A stretch of DNA of 64,000 nt from Variovorax ginsengisoli (GCF_030486595.1 NZ_JAUJZH010000002.1:1-64000), one strand, 5' to 3'. Shown: positions 1 to 8,604, numbered from the stretch's first letter. Program-made: numbers and translations. The notes: a model not told the origin generated them from the letters alone.

Positions 1-108
1 ACACGCTGTCCGCCCTTCGGGGTGCAGCGTTGTGGCTCGGCGCACCCACGGTGCGCAACCCACGGTAGTCCCGGAGACGGGCCGCCTCAACGGCTCAAGC
101 CATTCTGT
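1..108. other. hairpin-rich non-coding stretch at window edge
   Basis: No gene is supported here. On the minus strand it lies just downstream of the glycosylase stop codon. A perfect 7-bp stem with a 3-nt loop sits at 40-56 (GCGCACC/GGTGCGC), and a short CCCG/CGGG stem with a GAGA loop sits at 70-81. It may be a 3' structured region or the edge of an intergenic repeat cut by the window boundary. No U-tract is seen, so I do not call a terminator. Confidence 0.3.
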
Positions 109-867
109 CTACACCTGTTCCGCAGCCAGGCACAGGTCGGCCCAGGCGCGGGCCTTGTCGGCCGGGTTGCGCAGCAGGTAGGCGGGGTGGTAGCTCGCGA
201 CCACCGGCAGCGCCGGCAGGCCCGGCAGGTCCATTGGCACCACGCGGCCGCGCAGCTTGCCGAGCGGCTCGCTGGTCTGCATCAGGCTCTGGGCCGCCAG
301 CGGCCCCATGGCGAGCACCACGCTCGGCGCCAGCGCCGCGGCGCCCTCCGCCAGCGCTTCGTCGATCGGCCGCGGGCTGCCGGGCTGGCCCGAGGCGACG
401 CCGCGGTGGGTGCGCATCAGGTGCACCGGCAGCGCGCCGCCATGCAGTTGCAGCGCGTTCAGCATGTTGTGGAGCAGCCGGCCGGCATCGCCGTCGAACG
501 GATCGCCATGACGGCCATCCAGCGCCGGCGGCATGTCGGCCACGATCAGCCAGCCTCCCTGGGCCGCGGCCGGATCGCCGGCGAGGCGACGTGGCGCCTC
601 GGCCAGCACGGCGGCTCCGTGCCCCGCCGCCGCGGGTGCGCGCTGGACGACGGGCGCCGGTGCGGCGACGGCCGGTGCCGCTCGCGCGGGCGCCGCGGCG
701 GGGAGCGCCGGTGCCTCGGCCTCGATCGCGGGCGCCGTCCGGGCCGCGGGGGCTTCCGGCACCGGCGCTTCGACCGCTTCCGGCTGGCGCCACCAGAAGA
801 GCTTGATGCCCATTTCGTCGAGCATGGCGCGCTGGCGCGCATCGAGTGTCAAAGCTTCGGAAGTCAT
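109..867 (-). CDS. uracil-DNA glycosylase superfamily protein (family 4-like, no Fe-S cysteines)
   Basis: The protein has 252 aa. The C-terminal ~150 residues resemble the family 4/5 uracil-DNA glycosylase fold: an ADMPPA...GDPFDGDAGRLL segment matches the usual GEAPG...G.PFVG.AG.LL active-site motif, and SYHPAYLLRNPADKARAW matches the HPSYLLR...K...W motif near the C terminus. Residues ~30-100 are an Ala/Pro-rich low-complexity linker after a short N-terminal helix. The cysteines that bind the 4Fe-4S cluster in classical family 4 enzymes are absent; the only Cys is near the C terminus. The ATG is chosen because it overlaps the rimI stop as ATGA. It is translationally coupled to rimI and tsaB. 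Base-excision repair is inferred; activity without the cluster is uncertain. Confidence 0.8.
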   Translation of the reverse strand: MTSEALTLDARQRAMLDEMGIKLFWWRQPEAVEAPVPEAPAARTAPAIEAEAPALPAAAPARAAPAVAAPAPVVQRAPAAAGHGAAVLAEAPRRLAGDPAAAQGGWLIVADMPPALDGRHGDPFDGDAGRLLHNMLNALQLHGGALPVHLMRTHRGVASGQPGSPRPIDEALAEGAAALAPSVVLAMGPLAAQSLMQTSEPLGKLRGRVVPMDLPGLPALPVVASYHPAYLLRNPADKARAWADLCLAAEQV

Positions 868-1445
868 TTCAGTCCGCCCCAGGCGCTCGTTGATTCGTGC
901 AGGCGCAGGCTCATCACGACCGCATCCTCGCGGGCGCTGCCTTGCGCCGGGTAGTAGCCCTTGCGCATGCCCACGCGCCGGAAGCCGTTGCGCTCGTAGA
1001 CCGCCAGCGCGCGCAGGTTGCTGGCCCGCACCTCGAGCCACAGCCACTGCGCGTTCTGGCCGCGCGACCAGCCGGCCAGGGCCTCCAGCATCAGCGGCGC
1101 CCAGCCCTGGCCCTGGAAGGCCGGCGCGACGGTGATGTTGAGCAGATGCACTTCGTCGACGCCCTTCATGGCGACGAAATAGCCGATCAGCGTCTCGCCG
1201 GGCTCGCGCGCCACCACCCGGTGCCAGAGGGCGCGAGCGCCCCGCGGGGCCTCGGCGGGATCGCTCTCGGCCGGCGGCGCCACCAGGCACTGGCAGTGGT
1301 AGCCGGCGGCCAGCGAATCGGTGAAGTTGGCCGGTGTCCAGGGATGGGTGAAGGCGCTGCGTTCGATCGCGCAGACGGCCGGCACCCGTTCGAGCGTGAT
1401 CGGCTCGAGGCGCGCCTCGCGCGGCGACGACAAGACGGCGCTCAT
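864..1445 (-). CDS. rimI: ribosomal protein S18 alanine N-acetyltransferase RimI
   Basis: A GNAT-family acetyltransferase of 193 aa. RimI transfers acetyl from acetyl-CoA to the N-terminal Ala of ribosomal protein S18. Visible hallmarks are the N-terminal ...VCAIERSAFTHPWTPANF segment typical of RimI, the acetyl-CoA loop region LLNITVAPAFQGQGWAPLML, and the C-terminal YERNGFRRVGMRKGYYP motif. The protein is ~40 residues longer than E. coli RimI, mostly as an insertion around PPAESDPAEAPRGAR. It starts 13 bp after the tsaB stop and overlaps the glycosylase gene by 4 bp. The tsaB-rimI pairing is common in bacteria and supports the assignment. Confidence 0.93.
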   Translation of the reverse strand: MSAVLSSPREARLEPITLERVPAVCAIERSAFTHPWTPANFTDSLAAGYHCQCLVAPPAESDPAEAPRGARALWHRVVAREPGETLIGYFVAMKGVDEVHLLNITVAPAFQGQGWAPLMLEALAGWSRGQNAQWLWLEVRASNLRALAVYERNGFRRVGMRKGYYPAQGSAREDAVVMSLRLHESTSAWGGLK

Positions 1446-1458
1446 CCGGCAACCTCGC

Positions 1459-2136
1459 TCATGCAGCCCCCTTCAGCGCCGCGCGCTCTTCGGTCGTCTG
1501 CGCCACCTTGTCGCGCACGTACAGCGGCCAGGCCTCGGCCGGCGCCACCGTCCGGCCGGCGGCCAGCAGCGCCGGCGCCAGCCGCAGCATCGCGGCCGCG
1601 GTGGGCAGCACCTCGTGGCGCGCCACCGCGCGCGGCAGGCGCTCACCATAGGCGGCGAAGGCATTGCCGGCGAGCGCCCAGCCCTCCGGCACCACGACGC
1701 CTTCGGGTGCCATCAGTTCGGCCTCGCTGGCGACCCACTCGACCCCGAAGTCGTAGCTGGCCGCATAGACCTGGTCCATGCGCGCATCGAGCACCGCGAC
1801 CACGCGGGTGGCGCCGAAGCGGTCGTGGGCCTCCTCGGCCACGGCGTGCAGGGTGTCGATCGGCAGCAGCCGGACGCCGGCGCCGTAGCCGAGCCCCTGC
1901 GCCACCGAGCAGGCCGTGCGCAGGCCGGTGAACGAGCCCGGCCCGCGGCCGAAGGCGATGGCGTCGAGTTCGCGCAAGCTCAGCCCGGCGGCCCCGAGCA
2001 GCTGCTGGATCAGGGGAATCAGGCTGGCCGACGACTGCGCACCGCCGGTCCCGCTGTGCTCCAGCAGCAGGTCGCCGTGGCGCACCGCGATCGACAGCGC
2101 CTCGGTGCTGGTGTCGAAGGCGAGCAGCCTAGCCAT
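1459..2136 (-). CDS. tsaB: tRNA threonylcarbamoyladenosine biosynthesis protein TsaB
   Basis: TsaB, 225 aa, is the inactive ASKHA-fold partner of TsaD in the complex that makes t6A at position 37 of ANN-decoding tRNAs. The N terminus MARLLAFDTSTEALSIAV and the motif AIAFGRGPGSFTGLR are diagnostic. The start is the ATG just before MARLL; an upstream in-frame extension of 18 residues is Arg/Pro-rich and looks non-coding. The start overlaps the end of the EamA gene by 8 bp, indicating coupling. The long Sua5-type TsaC, which acts earlier in the same pathway, lies about 4 kb away at 6364-7383. Confidence 0.95.
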   Translation of the reverse strand: MARLLAFDTSTEALSIAVRHGDLLLEHSGTGGAQSSASLIPLIQQLLGAAGLSLRELDAIAFGRGPGSFTGLRTACSVAQGLGYGAGVRLLPIDTLHAVAEEAHDRFGATRVVAVLDARMDQVYAASYDFGVEWVASEAELMAPEGVVVPEGWALAGNAFAAYGERLPRAVARHEVLPTAAAMLRLAPALLAAGRTVAPAEAWPLYVRDKVAQTTEERAALKGAA

Positions 2137-3145
2137 CGGCACGCCCTCCGGCCGCGGCCGCCACGGCCCCCGCGGGAATCGGCCGCACACCCGGCGCCCG
2201 GCTGCGCTGGACGCCGAACAGGATGCCGGCGGTCACCAGCATGAGGCCCGCGAACAGGCTCCAGCTCAGCGGTTCGCCGAGGAAGATCACGGCGCCGAAC
2301 GCGGACAGCCCCGGCACCAGCGCCGTGATCATGGTGGAGCGCACCGGCCCGAAGTACTGGATCATCCGCGTGAAGGCGATGCCCGAGATCACCACCGAAC
2401 CGAGGCCCTGGAAAGCCATCTGGAACAGGATCTCGCCGACCGGCGCGCTGGCCAGGTGGCTGCGGACGAGGCCGGCCGCGGTCAGCAGCGCATAGGCCGG
2501 CACGAAGGCCGCGAAGGCGAACACGGTGATGGCGATGGTGGCGCGCACCGCCTCGAGCCCGTGGCGCCGGACGACGATGCTGTAGCAGGCCCAGCTGAAG
2601 GCCGCGCTCATGAAGAGCAGGTCGCCCTTCCAGATCTGGCCGCCTTCGAGCGCGTGCAGCAGGCTGGCGCCGCCGACGAACAGGTCGCCGAGGACGATCA
2701 GCGCCAGCCCGAGCGCGCGCAGCGGCGTGATGCGGTCGCGCAGGATCAGGGCCGCCAGCAGCGTGGTCCACAGAGGAAGGCTGCCGGGCATCAGCACCGA
2801 GGCGTGGCTGGCCGGCGCGAAGAAGAACCCGGTATAGGCCAGGAGCGCGTAGGCCAGGCCGCCGCAGACGCCGGCCAGCGCGGTCAGTCGCAGCGGCAGC
2901 GGCGAGAGGCCGAAGAAGGAGTCGCGGGCCGAGCCTTCGGCGCGGGCGCGCATGACCAGCCAGGCGCCCCAGGGCAGCAGCACCAGGCTGGCGCCGCAGA
3001 TGCGGGCGAAGGCGAGGTCGAAGGGCGTCAGCGAGCGCCCGGCGGAAGCGCGCGCGATGACGATGAACGCGGTCCAGACCCCCACCGTGACGACGGCCGC
3101 GCCGATGCCGATGGTGCGGGCTGAGAAACGGGGGGCTGCGGGCAT
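2129..3145 (-). CDS. EamA/DMT-family transporter (10 TM)
   Basis: A hydrophobic protein of 338 aa with the two-repeat architecture of the drug/metabolite transporter superfamily: about ten membrane segments, starting with IGIGAAVVTVGVWTAFIVIA and ending with SLFAGLMLVTAGILFGV. The second EamA half starts around GDLLFMSAAFSWACYSIVVRR, and LGEPLSWSLFAGLMLVTAGI is the typical EamA ending. Substrate is unknown; relatives export amino acids or metabolites. The start is the ATG before PAAPRFSARTIG; a long upstream open frame on this strand is a shadow of dacB. It is the first gene of the minus-strand run that continues into tsaB with an 8-bp overlap. Confidence 0.85.
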   Translation of the reverse strand: MPAAPRFSARTIGIGAAVVTVGVWTAFIVIARASAGRSLTPFDLAFARICGASLVLLPWGAWLVMRARAEGSARDSFFGLSPLPLRLTALAGVCGGLAYALLAYTGFFFAPASHASVLMPGSLPLWTTLLAALILRDRITPLRALGLALIVLGDLFVGGASLLHALEGGQIWKGDLLFMSAAFSWACYSIVVRRHGLEAVRATIAITVFAFAAFVPAYALLTAAGLVRSHLASAPVGEILFQMAFQGLGSVVISGIAFTRMIQYFGPVRSTMITALVPGLSAFGAVIFLGEPLSWSLFAGLMLVTAGILFGVQRSRAPGVRPIPAGAVAAAAGGRADG

Positions 3146-3223
3146 CGGGGGATTATCCAGGGTGGGCGGCCGGCCTGCAGCCGCCGGCCGCGAGAGCCGG
3201 CGCCGGCCCGGGATAATCCCGGC

Positions 3224-4663
3224 ATGACCGTCGCCCCGCCGTCCGAGCACCGCCGCTCGCGCCTTGCCCGCCCCCTGGCTTTCGTCCTTGCACTCGCCGC
3301 CGCCGCGGCGCCGGTCCTGGCCCAGGGTCTGCCGAACGAGGTCGAGGCGGCGCTGGCCCGCGCCAAGGTGCCGCGCGACGCGGTCACGATGCTGGTGGTG
3401 GATGCCGAGGGCGTACAGCCGCCGCGGCTCGCCTGGCGCTCCCAGGTGCCGGTCAACCCGGCGTCGATCATGAAGCTGGTCACCACCTATGCGGCGCTCG
3501 ACCTGCTGGGCCCGGCCTTCACCTGGCAGACGCCGGTGTACGTCGACGGCCCGGTGCGCAATGGCGTGCTCGAGGGCAATCTCTACATCCAGGGCCAGGG
3601 CGACCCGAAGCTGGTGATCGAACGGCTGTGGCTGCTGCTGCGCCGGGTGAAGGGGCTCGGCATCCAGGCCGTGCAGGGCGACATCGTGCTCGATCGCAGC
3701 GCCTTCGAGGTGGCCGACAGCGATCCGAATGCCTTCGACGGCGAGGGCCAGCGCCCCTACAACGCCGCCCCGGACGCCCTGCTGGTCAACTTCAAGTCGG
3801 TGGTCATGACCTTCGTGCCCGACCGCGGCGCGCAGACCGCGCGGGTGAGCTACGAACCCCCGCTGGCCGGCGTCGCGATGCAGGCCGCGGTGCCGCTGGC
3901 GACCGGCGAATGCGGCGACTGGCGCAGCGCCCTGGGCAGCGACTTCGCCGATCCGGCGCGGCTCGGATTCGCCGGCAGCTTTCCGGCCGCCTGCGGCGAA
4001 AAGACCTGGGCCGTGGCCTATGCCGATCCGCGCAGCTACGCCGAGCGCGCGGTCGGCGGCCTCTGGGCCGAGATCGGCGGCCGGCTCCAGGGCCAGGTGC
4101 GCGACGGCCGGGTCCCCGCCGGGTTGCGGCCGGCGTTCGAGGCGGCATCGCCGCCGCTGGCCGAAGTGATCCGGGACATCAACAAGTACAGCAACAACGT
4201 GATGGCGCAGCAGCTCTTCCTGACGCTCGGGCTGCAGCAGAAGAAGCGCGGCACGCTCGACGCCTCGCGCGCCACGCTGCGCCAGTGGTGGAACGAGCGC
4301 ATCGGCACCGGCGAGGGCCAGCCGGTGATCGACAACGGCTCGGGTCTGTCGCGCGACGAGCGCATCAGCGCCGCCGCGCTGGGCAGGATGCTGCAGGTGG
4401 CCTGGCGCTCGCCGCTGATGCCGGAGCTGGCGTCCTCGCTGCCGGCCTCCGGCGTCGACGGCACCCTGCGCAAGCGGGCGCTGCGTTCGGGCGGCGCCGC
4501 GCACCTGAAGACCGGCACCTTGCGCGATGCCGCCGGCGTGGCCGGCTACGTGCATGGGACCAGCGGCCGGCGCTGGGTGGTGGTCGCGATCGCCAACCAC
4601 GCCAATGCGGTCGCGGCGCGTCCGGCCTTCGACGCCCTGGTCGACTGGGCCGCCCAGGACTGA
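3224..4663 (+). CDS. dacB: D-alanyl-D-alanine carboxypeptidase/endopeptidase (PBP4, DacB)
   Basis: A 479-aa class C penicillin-binding protein. A signal peptide occupies residues ~1-34 (Arg-rich, then LAFVLALAAAAAPVLAQ). The three catalytic motifs are present: SIMK (residues 81-84, nucleophile Ser81), SNN (~322-324) and KTG (~428-430), in the spacing of PBP4-type enzymes with a large insert between SxxK and SxN. It acts in the periplasm, trimming pentapeptides and cleaving cross-links in peptidoglycan. It is divergent from the EamA gene, with 78 bp between starts. A GTDGTL-like block (GVDGTLRKR) before the KTG motif also fits the family. Confidence 0.93.
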   Translation: MTVAPPSEHRRSRLARPLAFVLALAAAAAPVLAQGLPNEVEAALARAKVPRDAVTMLVVDAEGVQPPRLAWRSQVPVNPASIMKLVTTYAALDLLGPAFTWQTPVYVDGPVRNGVLEGNLYIQGQGDPKLVIERLWLLLRRVKGLGIQAVQGDIVLDRSAFEVADSDPNAFDGEGQRPYNAAPDALLVNFKSVVMTFVPDRGAQTARVSYEPPLAGVAMQAAVPLATGECGDWRSALGSDFADPARLGFAGSFPAACGEKTWAVAYADPRSYAERAVGGLWAEIGGRLQGQVRDGRVPAGLRPAFEAASPPLAEVIRDINKYSNNVMAQQLFLTLGLQQKKRGTLDASRATLRQWWNERIGTGEGQPVIDNGSGLSRDERISAAALGRMLQVAWRSPLMPELASSLPASGVDGTLRKRALRSGGAAHLKTGTLRDAAGVAGYVHGTSGRRWVVVAIANHANAVAARPAFDALVDWAAQD

Positions 4664-4758
4664 CCCCGCGCTCGCCGTGTAGGCGGCGGCCGCTTGCGCA
4701 TGGGGCGGGCGGTGACCAGAATCGGTTGCCGGTCGAAACCCCGCAGGAGACGCATCCC

Positions 4759-6306
4759 ATGAACAGACTCCCAGCCCTCGCCCTCTCGGGCGTCGCCCTG
4801 ATGATCCTCGCTGGCTGTGGAGGCGGCGGCAACGACGGCTTCGCCGTCAACGTGCCGGCGGACACCGGGCGCGGCTCGGTCGTGACCCAGCCGCCGGAGC
4901 GGGTGCAGCGGCTCACGACCGACCAGTTCACGGCGTTGCTGCAGGTCACTGCGCAGGGCCGTTCGCTGCAGACCATCGCCGGCACGCCGAAGTGCGGCGT
5001 CGATTTGCGCTACCTCGAATACCGCACCATCGGCGGCCAGGGCGAGGCCACCAATGCGACCGCCGCGATCATGGTGCCGGCCGGAACCGACCCGGCCTGC
5101 AACGGTCCCCGCCCGGTGGTGCTGTACGCGCACGGCACCGCCGTGGAACGCAGCTACAACATCGCCCGCTGGACCGACACCAGCCAGCCAGCGGCGGCCG
5201 AAGGGGTGATCGTGGCGGCGATGTTCGCGGCCCAGGGCTTCATCGTGGTGGCGCCGAACTACGCCGGCTACGACAAGTCGACCCTCACCTACCACCCCTA
5301 CCTCAACGGCAACCAGCAGGGCAAGGACATGGTCGATGCGCTGACCGCGGCGCGCAAGACCTTTCCCTTCATCGACGCCAGCGACGCCGGCGCGCTGTTC
5401 GTGACGGGCTATTCGCAGGGCGGCTACGTCGCCCTGGCGGCGCACCGCGAGCTGCAGGCCATCGGCGCGAAGGTGGCGGCGTCGGCGCCGCTGTCTGCGC
5501 CGTCCGCCATCAGCCTGCTGACCGACTACACCTTCAGCGGCTGGCCGGCGCTGGGCAGCACGCTGTTCACGCCGCTGCTGTCGACCAGCTGGCAGAAGCA
5601 GTTCGGCTACGTCTACAACAACACCGCCGACATCTACGAAGCCCAGTACGCCGCCGGCATCGACACCCTGCTGCCGAGCCTCGTGCCGAGCAACACGCTC
5701 TACACCACCGGCAAGCTGCCGCCGCTGGCGCTTTTTGCGCCGAACGCGGTGCCGGGCCCGGTCGATCCCTCGCTGGCCGTGTTCTATGCGCCCAACAACC
5801 TGGTTCGCCAGACTTACCTGACGCAGGCCGCCACCGACATCCAAGTCAACCCCTGCCCGGGCAATGCGCTGCCGGCGACGCCGGCCTCGCTCAACAATGC
5901 GGCGCCGCTGGGCTGCCGGCCACTGCTCGGCTTCCGCAGGGCGGCGCTGGCGAACGACCTGCGCAACTGGCTGCCGACGCGCCCGGTGCTGATGTGCGGC
6001 GGCGCCAACGACCCGACCGTGAACTTCCTGAGCACGCGGGCCACGGCCGGCTACTTCCGCGCCAGCGGCATGCCGGCAACGGCGCTGACCGTAGTCGACC
6101 TCGAGGACATCAACGCCACCGACGCCTTCTCGGCGGCGCGGGCCGGCTTCGCGCAGGCCAAGATCGGCACCGCGACCAGCGCCGGCGGCACGACTGCGGA
6201 CCAGCAGCAGGCGGTGGTGCAGGCTTATCACGGGACGCTGGTGCCGCCGTTCTGCGTGGCGGCGGCGCGGGGGTTCTTTGTGGGGGTGCTGGCAGCGGGA
6301 CTCTGA
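4759..6306 (+). CDS. lipase-like alpha/beta-hydrolase lipoprotein
   Basis: Exported 515-aa hydrolase. The N terminus MNRLPALALSGVALMILAGC is a lipoprotein signal with lipobox LAGC and a Gly-rich tail, so it is probably anchored to a membrane. The nucleophile elbow GYSQG sits near residue 215, with the oxyanion-type VLYAHGTA strand upstream, as in secretory lipase/esterase-type alpha/beta hydrolases. The late segment RPVLMCGGANDPTVNF carries a plausible catalytic Asp. The ATG is preceded by GGAG at good spacing. Extracellular esterase or lipase activity is inferred; substrate unknown. Its stop is immediately followed by a hairpin repeat that separates it from the convergent tsaC gene. Confidence 0.82.
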   Translation: MNRLPALALSGVALMILAGCGGGGNDGFAVNVPADTGRGSVVTQPPERVQRLTTDQFTALLQVTAQGRSLQTIAGTPKCGVDLRYLEYRTIGGQGEATNATAAIMVPAGTDPACNGPRPVVLYAHGTAVERSYNIARWTDTSQPAAAEGVIVAAMFAAQGFIVVAPNYAGYDKSTLTYHPYLNGNQQGKDMVDALTAARKTFPFIDASDAGALFVTGYSQGGYVALAAHRELQAIGAKVAASAPLSAPSAISLLTDYTFSGWPALGSTLFTPLLSTSWQKQFGYVYNNTADIYEAQYAAGIDTLLPSLVPSNTLYTTGKLPPLALFAPNAVPGPVDPSLAVFYAPNNLVRQTYLTQAATDIQVNPCPGNALPATPASLNNAAPLGCRPLLGFRRAALANDLRNWLPTRPVLMCGGANDPTVNFLSTRATAGYFRASGMPATALTVVDLEDINATDAFSAARAGFAQAKIGTATSAGGTTADQQQAVVQAYHGTLVPPFCVAAARGFFVGVLAAGL

Positions 6307-6366
6307 TCAGTTGAGGACAGAACAAGAACCGCTGCGCGGTTTCTTGGTCTGTCCCGCAAGGTCTCA
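6307..6366 (-). repeat. hairpin repeat family 1, copy A
   Basis: This 60-bp copy lies between the convergent lipase-like gene and tsaC. Read on the minus strand it begins TGAGACC, which includes the tsaC stop codon, then has GGACAG arms around an AACCGC-GCA-GCGGTT stem-loop, and ends TCAACTGA. Compared with copies B and D, the stem has a paired change (T to C opposite A to G), so base pairing is kept. It is placed to act as a two-way terminator. Confidence 0.85.
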
Positions 6367-7383
6367 GGAAGCCGCTGCCCGCGTCAACCTGTCCCGCACG
6401 CCTTCCCACTCGGGGCCGGGCGGCGGGGTCTCGACCCAGATCAGCTTGACGCCCTCGGCGTCGAAGGCGCGCAGCACCGCGAAAAGCTGCTGCGCGGCGG
6501 CGCTTGCGTCGTCGGGCATGCGCCGCTGCAGCAGGCGCTGCGAGCGGCTGTTCAACACGGTCCGCGACCAGACCGCCATGTTGGCGGCGTTCGCCCCCAG
6601 AACGTCGAGACCGGCCTGCAACGCCTTGGCGTCCATCAAGCGCACCTTGGCGCTCGGCGCGTAGTGCGCTTCGAGGGTTCCGGAGGCACGCGGGTCGGGC
6701 GCCCCGAGCGAGTCCTTGTCGCGCAGCGGCTCGCCGCCGGCGGCCTCGATCTGCGTGCGCGTGATCGCGCCGGGACGCAGCAGCACCGGCGCGCCGCGGC
6801 TGCAGTCGACGATGGTCGATTCGATGCCGACCTCGCACGGTCCGCCGTCGACCACCAGCAGCGTGTCGCCGAACTCCTGCTGCACGTGCAGCGCGGTGGT
6901 CGGACTGACGCGGCCGAAACGATTGGCGCTCGGCCCGGCGACGCCCAGCACGCCCTGTTCGGCACAGGCGGCCAGCAGGGCCTGCGCCACCGGATGCGCC
7001 GGGCAACGCAGGCCGATGGTGTCCTGGCCGCCGGCTGCCGCGGCGCCGACGCCAGGCTGGCGTTCGACGATCAGCGTCAGCGGGCCGGGCCAGAAGGCGC
7101 GCACCAGCTTCTGGGCGAAGGCCGGCAGGGGCCGGGCGAAATGCGCCAGCGCCTCGGTGCCCCGGGCGCCCGCCGCCACGTGGACGATCAGCGGGTGGTC
7201 GCTGGGCCGGCCCTTGGCCGCGAAAATGCCCGCGACCGCGGCATCGCTGCCGGCGTCGGCGCCCAGTCCGTAGACGGTTTCGGTCGGAAAGGCGACCAGG
7301 CCGCCGGCGCGCAGGACCTGCGCCGCCTCGGCAATCGCCTCGGGCAGGCGGCCATCGCGGATCATCCCGGCGCCCCCGCTCAT
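6364..7383 (-). CDS. tsaC: threonylcarbamoyl-AMP synthase, long Sua5 type
   Basis: A 339-aa Sua5/YciO/YrdC protein that makes threonylcarbamoyl-AMP from Thr, bicarbonate and ATP for tRNA t6A. The YrdC core includes GGLVAFPTETVYGLGADA, KGRPSDHPLIVHV and VAGPSANRFGRVSPTTA, and SCR...GIESTIVD follows. A linker with ASGTLEAHYAPSAKV leads into the C-terminal Sua5 domain (~210-335), which short TsaC proteins lack. The ATG overlaps the purK stop by 4 bp, so tsaC is the third gene of a purE-purK-tsaC unit. The stop codon TGA lies inside repeat family 1, copy A. Confidence 0.95.
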   Translation of the reverse strand: MSGGAGMIRDGRLPEAIAEAAQVLRAGGLVAFPTETVYGLGADAGSDAAVAGIFAAKGRPSDHPLIVHVAAGARGTEALAHFARPLPAFAQKLVRAFWPGPLTLIVERQPGVGAAAAGGQDTIGLRCPAHPVAQALLAACAEQGVLGVAGPSANRFGRVSPTTALHVQQEFGDTLLVVDGGPCEVGIESTIVDCSRGAPVLLRPGAITRTQIEAAGGEPLRDKDSLGAPDPRASGTLEAHYAPSAKVRLMDAKALQAGLDVLGANAANMAVWSRTVLNSRSQRLLQRRMPDDASAAAQQLFAVLRAFDAEGVKLIWVETPPPGPEWEGVRDRLTRAAAS

Positions 7384-8546
7384 TCGGACAACGGGATCGC
7401 CAGCCCCAGCAAGGCCGCCGCGAAGTCGGCGGTGCTGCGGACCGTCTCGATTCCGTCGCCGGTGATGTTGAGGTGGCCCATCTTGCGGCCGCGGCGCGCC
7501 TCGGTCTTGCCGTAGAGGTGCAGGTGGGTGCCGGGCAGGGCCAGCACGTCGGCCCAGCGCGGCTCCTGCGGCGTCTCGCCGTCGACGAACCACAGGTCAC
7601 CCAGCAGGTTCAGCATGATCGCCACGCTGTGCTGGCGCGGCGGATTGAGCGGCAGGCCGGCCAGCGTGCGCACCTGCAGTTCGAACTGCGAGACATCGCT
7701 GGCGTCCACCGTCCAGTGGCCGCTGTTGTGGGGGCGCGGCGCCATCTCGTTGACCACCAGCCGGCCGTCGCCGAGCACGAAGAACTCGACGCACAGCACC
7801 CCGACGTACGCCAGCCCGTCGGCGATCGAGCGGGCCGCGGCCACGGCGCGGCGGGCGGTCGACTCGGGCATGTTGTGGGGATGGACCTCGGTGACGGCCA
7901 GGATGCCGTCGCGGTGCAGGTTGCGCTGCACCGGGAAATTCACCATCTGCCCGTCCTCGCCTCGAGCGACGATCACCGAGCATTCGAAGTCGAGGGGCAG
8001 CAGCTGCTCGAGCACGCAAGGCACGTCGCCGGCGTCGTGCCAGGCGGCCTGCAGCTCGGCCCGGGTCGCCACCCGGCGCTGGCCCTTGCCGTCGTAGCCG
8101 AGCCGCGCGGTCTTGAGGATGCCGGGCAGCAGTTCGTCCGCCACGGCCGCCAGCTGCTCGTCGGTCTCGATCACGGCGTAAGGCGCGCATTCGACGCCGC
8201 AGCGCACGAAGTGGCTTTTTTCGCGGATCCGGTCCTGGGCGATCGCCACCGCGTCGGCGCCCGGCGACACCGGCCGGGCCGTCGCCAGGTGCGCGAGCGA
8301 GGGCGCCGGCACGTTCTCGAACTCGGTCGTCACGGCGTCGGCCAGGCCGGCCAGCCGCGCCAGGCCGTCGACGTCGGTGTAGTCGGTGTGGATGTGGTGG
8401 TGGCTCACCCGCCCGGCCGGGCTGTCGGCGTCGGGGTCGAGCACCGCGGTGAAATAGCCCATGGTCTGGGCCGCGTGCACGAACATCCGCCCCAGCTGGC
8501 CGCCCCCGAGCACCCCGAGCGTGGCGCCCGGCAACACGACGCTCAT
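7380..8546 (-). CDS. purK: 5-(carboxyamino)imidazole ribonucleotide synthase PurK
   Basis: An ATP-grasp enzyme of 388 aa that carboxylates AIR to N5-CAIR in purine synthesis. The N-terminal GVLGGGQLGRMFVHAAQTMGY, the KTARLGYDGKGQ ATP-binding loop and EMAPRPHNSGHWT are diagnostic. The ATG is preceded by GGAGGT at a 6-nt spacing, and that ribosome-binding site is the end of repeat family 2. Open frame continues upstream of this ATG only through the repeat, so the start is well supported. It is downstream of purE and overlaps tsaC by 4 bp. Confidence 0.96.
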   Translation of the reverse strand: MSVVLPGATLGVLGGGQLGRMFVHAAQTMGYFTAVLDPDADSPAGRVSHHHIHTDYTDVDGLARLAGLADAVTTEFENVPAPSLAHLATARPVSPGADAVAIAQDRIREKSHFVRCGVECAPYAVIETDEQLAAVADELLPGILKTARLGYDGKGQRRVATRAELQAAWHDAGDVPCVLEQLLPLDFECSVIVARGEDGQMVNFPVQRNLHRDGILAVTEVHPHNMPESTARRAVAAARSIADGLAYVGVLCVEFFVLGDGRLVVNEMAPRPHNSGHWTVDASDVSQFELQVRTLAGLPLNPPRQHSVAIMLNLLGDLWFVDGETPQEPRWADVLALPGTHLHLYGKTEARRGRKMGHLNITGDGIETVRSTADFAAALLGLAIPLSE

Positions 8547-8552
8547 TTCGAC

Positions 8553-8604
8553 ACCTCCGCGCTGCGCGCTGCGGTGTTCGCCTTGGGAGCGGCCCGGCGG
8601 CTCA
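8553..8604 (-). repeat. intercistronic repeat family 2, copy 1 (purE/purK)
   Basis: A 52-bp element read on the minus strand as TGAGCCGCCGGGCCGC..., then CCCAAGGCGAA, an AGCGC-rich stretch and GGAGGT. Its first three bases are the purE stop codon and its last six are the purK Shine-Dalgarno. The same sequence with a few substitutions and one indel lies between ctaD and the next oxidase gene (43785-43837), 35 kb away. Confidence 0.88.

Noticed and set aside
22..954. Long plus-strand open frame across the glycosylase gene
   Set aside because: Arg/Gln/His-rich composition with no recognisable domain; it is the antisense shadow of a clear minus-strand gene in GC-rich DNA.
3145..4600. Upstream extension of the EamA open frame to 823 codons
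   Set aside because: The extra residues lie antisense to dacB and lack membrane or domain features; the normal EamA start is at 3145.
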